Shown here in pieces: positions 31,881-36,578 of a DNA stretch of 36,578 nt; within the stretch, counting starts at the first letter, position 1, and each line of letters begins with the position of its first letter. Source of the stretch: Terriglobia bacterium (lineage in GTDB: Bacteria > Acidobacteriota > Terriglobia > Bryobacterales > Bryobacteraceae); the NCBI GenBank assembly GCA_003175985.1, contig PSRJ01000208.1, positions 1-36,578 on the forward strand, given 5' to 3'. Below the pieces are notes generated by a model. It saw nothing but the letters and a program-made list of their open reading frames with translations. It was not told where the DNA came from and ran no database searches. A program made the translations under genes and the position numbers.

Positions 31881-32650
31881 AAATCGTCGTTGCCATAAAG
31901 CAGGTGCCGGCGCGCGATTCGCAACTGCGAATCGCCTCCTCGGGCAAATGGATTGAGGACGCCGATCTCAGCTACGAAATCAATGAACCGGATGCCTACG
32001 CGCTTGAGGAAGCCTTGCAGCTCAAAGAAAAGCACGGGGGGGAAGTAGTGGTGATTTGCGCAGGGCCGGAGCGCGCCTCCCAGACCATTCGGGAAGCCCT
32101 GGCGAAAGGCGCCGACCGGGCTCTGCACGTGGAACTGGAGGGCTCCGCGATGCTCGATCCGCTCGCGATGGCGCGCCTGTTGGCCGCGGCGCTCAAACCC
32201 GAGGCAGCCGATCTGATCCTTACCGGTTTACAATCCGACGACCTGGGCTATGGCCAGACGGGGGTGATTCTGGCGGAATTGCTCGGATTACCGCATGGCA
32301 CCATCATCATGCAGGTGGAAAAACAAAATGGCGGCATTCGGGTGAAGCGGGAGCTGGAAGAGGGCTGGTTTCAAAACGTGGAAATGCCCTTGCCCGCGCT
32401 GCTGACCATTCAATCAGGAATCAACAAACTGCGCTACGCGACATTGATGGGAATCAAGAAGGCCAAGACGAAGGAGATTAAGCGGCTTTCGCCTGCCGAG
32501 CTGGCTCCGGCCTTGCCGCCGGCACGGATCACCCTGGATCGCGTGTACCTTCCCGAGCGCGCCAAGCGAACACAGTTGTTTGAGGGAGACCCCAAGCAGG
32601 CTGCGGCTCAGTTGGTGGAGAAGCTGAAATTTGAGGCGCGCGTCCTATGA
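31877..32650 (+). CDS. etfB: Electron transfer flavoprotein, beta subunit
   Basis: A 257-residue ETF beta, matching the usual 250-260. MKIVVAIKQVPA, the segment YEINEPDAYALEEALQLKEK, GGEVVVICAGPE and AKGADRALHVE are family marks, as is LQSDDLGYGQTGV, which belongs to the AMP/FAD-binding core. It pairs with EtfA to shuttle electrons from acyl-CoA and related dehydrogenases to ETF-quinone oxidoreductase, or to act in bifurcation with other partners. Neither dehydrogenase nor ETF-QO is seen in this window. It overlaps fabF upstream and etfA downstream by 4 nt each. Confidence 0.96.
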   Translation: MKIVVAIKQVPARDSQLRIASSGKWIEDADLSYEINEPDAYALEEALQLKEKHGGEVVVICAGPERASQTIREALAKGADRALHVELEGSAMLDPLAMARLLAAALKPEAADLILTGLQSDDLGYGQTGVILAELLGLPHGTIIMQVEKQNGGIRVKRELEEGWFQNVEMPLPALLTIQSGINKLRYATLMGIKKAKTKEIKRLSPAELAPALPPARITLDRVYLPERAKRTQLFEGDPKQAAAQLVEKLKFEARVL

Positions 32651-33636
32651 GCGTTTTGGCCATTCTGGAGCAGCGCCCCGCCCCCGGAGGACAGCCGGCC
32701 TGGAGCCGTATGTCCTGGGAAACACTGGCAGCGGCACAGCAGATCGGCGGAGCGCTGAATCGGCCCGTTGCGGCGGCGGTTCTTGGGCACGGAATCGACT
32801 CTTTGTCGGGCGAGTTGGCCGCCCAACGGCTGGACAAAGCTTACGTCGTGGAGCACCCGCTGCTCGCGGCATATACGCCGGACGCTTACGCGGCATCCCT
32901 GCGCCAGCTCATGGCCGCGGTAAAGCCTTCATTGGTGCTCTGCCCGCATACCTACCAGGTTCGCGATTTTCTGCCGAAGCTGGCGACGTCACTGGACCGC
33001 GTGGCCGTAAGCGATGTCGTTTCCCACCGGATCGATGGCGGCAACCTGGTTCTGGTGCGGCAACTCTTCCAGGGAAAGGTGAATGTCGACGTCCGGTTTG
33101 CGTCGGAAGCCCCGAACTTCGCCTCGCTCCAGGCCGGTGCATACCGCGCGGACCAATTGCCAACGGGCTCCACAACCGTCGAAAAATTTGCGCCCACTCT
33201 TGCGTCGTCTGAAATTCGTACCCGTCCTCTGGAGCTGTTCCGGGAATCGCAGCGTGCGGTCGATCTGGGCGCCGCGGAACTGATCGTCTCCGTGGGACGC
33301 GGCATCAAGGAGGCCGAGAATATCGCGCTGGTGGAAAAACTGGCGCAGACCCTGGGCGCCGAATTGGCGGCGTCGCGGCCGATCTGCGATGCGGGGTGGC
33401 TGCCCATGGAGCGCCAGGTCGGCAGTTCCGGACAGACCGTCGCTCCCAAGATGTATATGGCTGTCGGCATTTCCGGCGCGATTCAGCACCTGGTCGGCAT
33501 GAAAGGCTCCCGCACGGTGGTGGCGATCAATAAGGATCCGAATGCTCCGATTTTTGAGATTGCCGACTACGGGATTGTCGGCGATTTGTTCCAGGTAGTG
33601 CCGGAGCTTATCGAGGCCATCCAGAAAACCAAGTAA
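32647..33636 (+). CDS. etfA: Electron transfer flavoprotein, alpha subunit
   Basis: A 329-residue ETF alpha. The C-terminal FAD domain is well conserved: LIVSVGRGIKEAENIALVEK, then RPICDAGWLPMERQVGSSGQ, TVAPKMYMAVGISGAIQHLV, GMKGSRTVVAINKDPNAPIF and IADYGIVGDLFQVVPELIEA. The N-terminal half packs against EtfB. It is coupled to etfB by an ATGA overlap and closes the acpP-fabF-etfBA operon. The direct FAD-binding residues fit a standard ETF; a bifurcating type cannot be excluded from sequence by eye. Confidence 0.96.
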   Translation: MSVLAILEQRPAPGGQPAWSRMSWETLAAAQQIGGALNRPVAAAVLGHGIDSLSGELAAQRLDKAYVVEHPLLAAYTPDAYAASLRQLMAAVKPSLVLCPHTYQVRDFLPKLATSLDRVAVSDVVSHRIDGGNLVLVRQLFQGKVNVDVRFASEAPNFASLQAGAYRADQLPTGSTTVEKFAPTLASSEIRTRPLELFRESQRAVDLGAAELIVSVGRGIKEAENIALVEKLAQTLGAELAASRPICDAGWLPMERQVGSSGQTVAPKMYMAVGISGAIQHLVGMKGSRTVVAINKDPNAPIFEIADYGIVGDLFQVVPELIEAIQKTK

Positions 33637-33665
33637 AGCGGGAACTTAGGCGACGCGCAGCACCT

Positions 33666-33690
33666 GGCGCCACCGCCCGAAAGTGGTGCC
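33666..33690 (+). terminator. Hairpin after etfA
   Basis: GGCGCCAC (33666-33673) pairs with GTGGTGCC (33683-33690) with one G-T wobble and a 9-nt loop, 30 nt after the etfA stop. No T run follows, so it may be an intrinsic terminator of low strength or a processing signal. Confidence 0.35.
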
Positions 33691-33725
33691 CCGTTCCGTA
33701 AAGGAGTGTAAATTACAGGTAACGC

Positions 33726-33755
33726 TTGACTTCCCTGTTCTCCCACGTTTATACT
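33726..33755 (+). promoter_or_regulatory. Candidate sigma-70 promoter of the DksA-hfq-hflX block
   Basis: TTGACT (33726-33731) and TATACT (33750-33755) lie 18 nt apart, each one base from consensus. Transcription would start near 33762, leaving a leader of roughly 95 nt before the DksA-type gene. Confidence 0.65.
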
Positions 33756-33859
33756 CTTCCAATCCGCGCCGCATCAACCTTCCCTAAGGTTTGCAACTTT
33801 TGGCATCGGGTCTGCGTCAAATTCCTCTGATCCCAGAAAGATCGGATGTAGTGAAAGAA

Positions 33860-34267
33860 ATGGTCAAAACAATGAAAAACGGACTCAAGCTGAGCACGTA
33901 CCGGGAGATGCTGGAGAAGAAAGCAGAGGAAGTCCGTCGGAGTATGTCCGCCCAAAAGGCGGCACAGGTAGTCGCGCGTCTGGATTGCCCCTCCGATGAG
34001 GGCGACCTCAGCCAGCAGCATCACGAAGAATGGATTTTCCTGAACCGGAATACCATCGATATGAAACTGCTGCGGGAGATCTCTGACGGGCTGCAGCGTA
34101 TCACGCAGGGCACTTACGGGGTATGTCTGGAATGCGAGGAGCCCATCTCGGTGAAACGGCTCGAAGCTGTTCCATGGGCGCGCTATTGCGTTTCCTGCCA
34201 GGAGCAGATTGCCGCGCGCATTGCCGCGGGCGAGCAGGTAGACGATTACCAGGAAGCCGGCCGATGA
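33860..34267 (+). CDS. DksA/TraR-type zinc-finger protein
   Basis: A 135-residue protein. It opens with a coiled-coil-like helical region (STYREMLEKKAEEVRRSMSA) including E-G-D-L-S-QQHHEEW, and ends with a C4 zinc finger: CLECEEPISVKRLEAVPWARYCVSCQE (C-x2-C-x17-C-x2-C). This is the DksA/TraR architecture, which binds RNA polymerase through the secondary channel and tunes rRNA and stress promoters, often with ppGpp. The acidic coiled-coil tip of E. coli DksA (D-x-x-D-x-A) is not obvious, so the precise effect is uncertain. ATG 33860 is preferred; GTG 33851 and ATG 33872 are alternatives. It is coupled to the next gene by an ATGA overlap. Confidence 0.88.
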   Translation: MVKTMKNGLKLSTYREMLEKKAEEVRRSMSAQKAAQVVARLDCPSDEGDLSQQHHEEWIFLNRNTIDMKLLREISDGLQRITQGTYGVCLECEEPISVKRLEAVPWARYCVSCQEQIAARIAAGEQVDDYQEAGR

Positions 34268-34560
34268 AGCTGGCGGATCTGCGCAAGCTCTCGATCCGTC
34301 AAAACCTGAAAATCCGTTTCCAGTTACGCAACGGACTGGAGTGTATCATCACCGAGCACGGGGTGGCGCAGGTTCCGGCATTGCAGCGAGTGCCGGATTT
34401 TAATCTCGAATCGGAACTGGCGGAGATTTCCCGATTTGTTCTGGAACCCGCAAGCGCTACCCAGAAAACGGCTCCCAAGACACGAGCGGTGGACCGCGAG
34501 GAACTGGCTTCCATGCTGAGTTCCTCCCCGGCGTCCGCCGCGGATCACGACGAAGACTAA
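34264..34560 (+). CDS. Conserved hypothetical protein coupled to the DksA-type gene
   Basis: A 98-residue protein whose ATG overlaps the stop of the DksA-type gene by 4 nt. The first part is basic and likely strand-helix (KLSIRQNLKIRFQLRNGLEC, then IITEHGVAQVPALQRVP) and the second acidic and helical (FNLESELAEISRFVLE). The last 35 residues look disordered (SATQKTAPKTRAVDREELAS, ending DHDED). I do not recognise a family. The translational coupling suggests it works with the zinc-finger protein, perhaps in RNA polymerase or RNA binding, but that is a guess. Confidence 0.72.
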   Translation: MKLADLRKLSIRQNLKIRFQLRNGLECIITEHGVAQVPALQRVPDFNLESELAEISRFVLEPASATQKTAPKTRAVDREELASMLSSSPASAADHDED

Positions 34561-34600
34561 AACCCCCTTTTGGCTGGACCGTTTCGGCCGCGGACGAGCC

Positions 34601-34622
34601 GGTTAGCCATCGGTCAGCCATC
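34601..34622 (+). repeat. Two tandem 11-mers upstream of hfq
   Basis: GGTTAGCCATC (34601-34611) is followed at once by GGTCAGCCATC (34612-34622), one base different. It lies about 30 nt before the candidate -10 elements of hfq, where a regulator could bind on one helical face; no such regulator is known. Confidence 0.35.
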
Positions 34623-34647
34623 GTCCACAAACCAGAAGGAAACGGTG

Positions 34648-34659
34648 TACAATTACAAT
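34648..34659 (+). promoter_or_regulatory. Twin TACAAT -10 elements of hfq
   Basis: TACAAT occurs twice in tandem (34648-34653 and 34654-34659), about 40-50 nt before the hfq ATG. No clear -35 lies 16-18 nt upstream of either. Confidence 0.4.
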
Positions 34660-34696
34660 CGCTGTTTTGCTTCCCGAAAGGGTTTTGGGGGACTGG

Positions 34697-35002
34697 ATGG
34701 AAAAGCCAGCGCAAAATATCCAAGATAGTTTTCTAAATAACGCTCGCAAGGACAAGATCGTCCTCACCATTTACCTGATGAGCGGGGTTAAGCTATCAGG
34801 CCGGATCAAAAGCTTCGATAAATATTCTCTGGTGTTGGAGACCAACAATCAGGAACAACTGATCTTCAAACACGCCATATCGACCGTGGTAACGCAGAAG
34901 ACGACGCACTCCTACGCCGGAAGTTCCCAAGCGGCGGCCCAGGGCAGCGGCACCGGTAGTGCGTCTCCTGCTCCAGTCCACGCGGATACGTCGGAGGGCT
35001 GA
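34697..35002 (+). CDS. hfq: RNA chaperone Hfq
   Basis: A 101-residue Hfq, which forms a hexamer that pairs small RNAs with mRNAs. The N-terminal helix has [13 protein letters not shown] (Gln and Asp-Phe used in binding U-rich RNA), Sm1 reads [20 protein letters not shown], and Sm2 is the FKHAIST motif, with the conserved K-H pair. The C-terminus (about residues 70-101) is Gly/Ser/Ala-rich and probably disordered. ATG 34697 is preceded by GGGGGA at 5-6 nt; an upstream in-frame ATG-less extension exists but lacks homology. Its 3' end contains GGAGGG, which is the likely ribosome site of hflX. Confidence 0.96.
   Translation: MEKPAQNIQDSFLNNARKDKIVLTIYLMSGVKLSGRIKSFDKYSLVLETNNQEQLIFKHAISTVVTQKTTHSYAGSSQAAAQGSGTGSASPAPVHADTSEG
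34993..34998 (+). promoter_or_regulatory. Shine-Dalgarno GGAGGG inside the end of hfq
   Basis: GGAGGG lies 7 nt before an in-frame ACG at 35006. No ATG, GTG or TTG in the hflX frame follows within 50 nt, which makes this a likely marker of a non-standard hflX start. Confidence 0.5.
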
Positions 35003-35005
35003 GAC

Positions 35006-36310
35006 ACGCCGCCGCCCAGCGCCGTTCGAGAGCGCGCCATTCTGGTCGGGTTGGAGTGGAAAATCCGCGGCACGCCGGGCCGCGCCGCTTTCGAGCGCGC
35101 GGAAGAGTCGCTCGAAGAACTCGCCGAGCTAGCGGTGAGCGCCGGTGCGGAGGTTGTGGACCGCGTGCTGCAGTCGCGCGCCGTGCCCGAAGCCGCAACT
35201 CTGATCGGACAAGGCAAGGTACAGGAAATTGCCGCCGCCGTCCGCTCGGGTTCTGTGGGAACAGTGGTCTTCGATCACGATTTGACGCCCACGCAGCAGC
35301 GCAACCTGGAGAAGGCGATCGGTTCGAAGGTCATCGACCGCACGCAGTTGATACTGGACATTTTTGCCTCGCGCGCGCGAACTCGCGAAGGCCGTTTGCA
35401 GGTGGAGTTGGCCCAACTCAACTATTTACTGCCGCGGCTCACGGGACGCGGTGTGGAGCTGTCGCGGTTAGGCGGCGGGATCGGAACGCGGGGACCAGGC
35501 GAAACCCAGCTCGAAACCGACCGCCGCCGCATCGCCCGGCGGATCAAGAAGATCGAAGAGGATCTGGAGAGCGTGCGCGCGGGCCGCGCGCTGCACCGCC
35601 GCCGGCGCAGTTCCGTACCCCTGGCCACCTTGGCGCTCACGGGCTACACGAATGCCGGGAAGTCCACCTTGTTCAACCGCCTGACGCGCGCGGGTGTGCT
35701 CGCCGATGCGCGAATGTTTGCCACTCTCGATCCTACGGTCCGCCCGCTGATTTTGCCTTCGCGAAGACGGGTGCTGGTAAGCGATACCGTCGGCTTCATC
35801 CGCAATCTCCCGACGACCTTAGTGAAGGCGTTCCGGGCCACCCTCGAAGAGGTGAAGGAAGCCGCACTGATATTGCACGTGGTCGATGTCTCTTCGCCCG
35901 CGGCAGCGGAACATGCCAGGCATGTGAGCCAGGTATTGGCCGAAATCGGCGCCGCGGAAATTTCGCAATTAGTGGTTCTCAACAAAATAGACCGGCTGTC
36001 CGGCGAGAGCGGTCATCTGGATTCGCTCCGCGGGCGGCTGCTCGCAAACGCCAGACCCGGTACGCACGCAGTTGCGGTCTCGGGGCTGACTGGCGCCGGC
36101 ATGGACTGTTTGCTCGCGGCTATCGATGATGTGTTGCCTTCTGACCCGTTGATCACCACCACTCTGCGGGTGCCGGCGGCGGATGGGGCAACCCTGGCGC
36201 TGCTGCATGAGTTCGGGCGCGTCATGGAAACGCGTTACGACGAAGACTGGTGCGAGGTGAAGGCTGAAATTCCCCAATCCCTCGCGCGGCGGCTGCAGTC
36301 GCGTGGGTAG
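35006..36310 (+). CDS. hflX: Ribosome-associated GTPase HflX
   Basis: HflX rescues or splits stalled ribosomes after heat stress. The N-domain opens with RERAILVGL, LEELAELAVSAGAEV and IGQGKVQEIAAAV; GIGTRGPGETQLETDRRRIA follows. The GTPase has G1 GYTNAGKST, G3 DTVGFI and G4 NKID. The first standard start is TTG 35051, yet homology extends upstream through RERAILVGL, in frame with hfq and cut off by the hfq stop TGA (35000-35002). The ACG at 35006, 7 nt after GGAGGG, would give MPPPSAVRERAIL (434 residues); ATT 35039 and CTG 35042 are further rare options. A sequencing change from ATG is also possible. TTG 35051 gives 419 residues but loses conserved sequence. Confidence 0.9.
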   Translation, partial: TPPPSAVRERAILVGLEWKIRGTPGRAAFERAEESLEELAELAVSAGAEVVDRVLQSRAVPEAATLIGQGKVQEIAAAVRSGSVGTVVFDHDLTPTQQRNLEKAIGSKVIDRTQLILDIFASRARTREGRLQVELAQLNYLLPRLTGRGVELSRLGGGIGTRGPGETQLETDRRRIARRIKKIEEDLESVRAGRALHRRRRSSVPLATLALTGYTNAGKSTLFNRLTRAGVLADARMFATLDPTVRPLILPSRRRVLVSDTVGFIRNLPTTLVKAFRATLEEVKEAALILHVVDVSSPAAAEHARHVSQVLAEIGAAEISQLVVLNKIDRLSGESGHLDSLRGRLLANARPGTHAVAVSGLTGAGMDCLLAAIDDVLPSDPLITTTLRVPAADGATLALLHEFGRVMETRYDEDWCEVKAEIPQSLARRLQSRG

Positions 36311-36318
36311 CCCCAGGC

Positions 36319-36427
36319 TTGTGGAAAAGTCTGTGGGAAAACCGGGACGATCACTAGTACGCGGGTCGGAATCCTCCGTAGTTCCAATGGCTCGAACTAG
36401 TTCAGGAGTTCTCGGGAATTTCCACAA
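36319..36427. repeat. Inverted repeat TTGTGGAAA / TTTCCACAA with DnaA-box resemblance
   Basis: TTGTGGAAA (36319-36327) and its exact complement TTTCCACAA (36419-36427) flank 91 nt that also hold TGTGGGAAA (36332-36340), an ACTAGT at 36353-36358 and the palindrome GAACTAGTTC (36394-36403). The TGTGGAAA core resembles a DnaA box (TTATCCACA complement), but it lies in the short hflX-tRNA spacer. Confidence 0.35.
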
Positions 36428-36480
36428 CCGCGGAGAGGTGCATGCGATTCGCTTTAGGCGGCGGCCGAAAGAGTGTCTGC

Positions 36481-36486
36481 TAGAAT
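36481..36486 (+). promoter_or_regulatory. Candidate -10 (TAGAAT) of the tRNA gene
   Basis: TAGAAT lies 10 nt before the tRNA 5' end; no clear -35 is seen at the usual spacing. Confidence 0.4.
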
Positions 36487-36496
36487 TGGAATCTAC

Positions 36497-36573
<77 letters not shown>

Positions 36574-36578
36574 AATTC

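Noticed and set aside
36319..36427. Replication origin
   Set aside because: Only three imperfect DnaA-box-like sites, no AT-rich unwinding region and no dnaA/dnaN/gidA nearby.

Overview
The window is GC-rich by eye, densely packed chromosomal DNA from a diderm heterotroph. The best guess is an Acidobacteriota member near Solibacter/Bryobacter. This is an inference from the mix of secreted 'DFTG-W' proteins, paired M16B peptidases, many small TPR/outer-membrane proteins and frequent GTG/TTG starts; no rRNA is present to confirm it. There is no CRISPR array, insertion sequence, prophage or obvious island. The only recombinase is a housekeeping Xer type. No stretch over 300 bases lacks a gene. 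The longest gaps are 33637-33859, 30154-30368, 36311-36496, 26212-26378 and 34561-34696, and their contents are listed below.

Layout. 1-2638: end of a LysR regulator, a methyltransferase and a YprB-type RNase H-like nuclease. 2642-4059: a membrane glycosyltransferase-like protein with a nearly leaderless start. 6645-4037 (minus): two paralogous secreted proteins around a secreted metallo-beta-lactamase-fold hydrolase. 6752-12017 (plus): a bifunctional PBP1B with a UB2H domain, then a periplasmic TPR protein and a large TPR lipoprotein with a TolB/LpoB-like N-domain. 16644-12034 (minus): tag glycosylase, cupin, cyclase-family hydrolase, GH20 hexosaminidase and a YfiT/DinB-type enzyme. 16755-17498 (plus): a small orphan and ApaG. 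22812-17495 (minus): TPR protein, YHS-like membrane protein, outer-membrane barrel, then SDR, esterase and Baeyer-Villiger-type monooxygenase.

23358-22879 (minus) is a conserved hypothetical, divergent from xerD (plus), which is followed by a CCA-adding-type nucleotidyltransferase. A PilZ protein (minus) faces them. 26379-30153 (plus) is a coupled trio: active M16B peptidase, non-catalytic M16B partner and LolA-like secreted protein. 30369-33636 (plus) is acpP-fabF-etfB-etfA, tightly coupled. 33860-36310 (plus) is a stress and RNA-regulation block: DksA/TraR-type zinc finger, unknown 98-aa protein, hfq and hflX. A complete tRNA-Met(CAT) closes the window.

The most interesting candidate system is the PBP1B operon. 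In E. coli the UB2H domain of PBP1B is contacted by lipoprotein LpoB and the TPR protein CpoB, and LpoA carries TPR-like repeats. Here a UB2H-containing PBP1B is followed directly by a periplasmic TPR protein and by a lipoprotein that seems to join an LpoB-like domain to TPRs. Second is hflX: its conserved N-terminus extends upstream of the first standard start codon, back to an in-frame ACG placed 7 nt after a strong Shine-Dalgarno inside the end of hfq. Third is the SDR/esterase/Baeyer-Villiger module, which forms a chemically coherent ketone-opening route.
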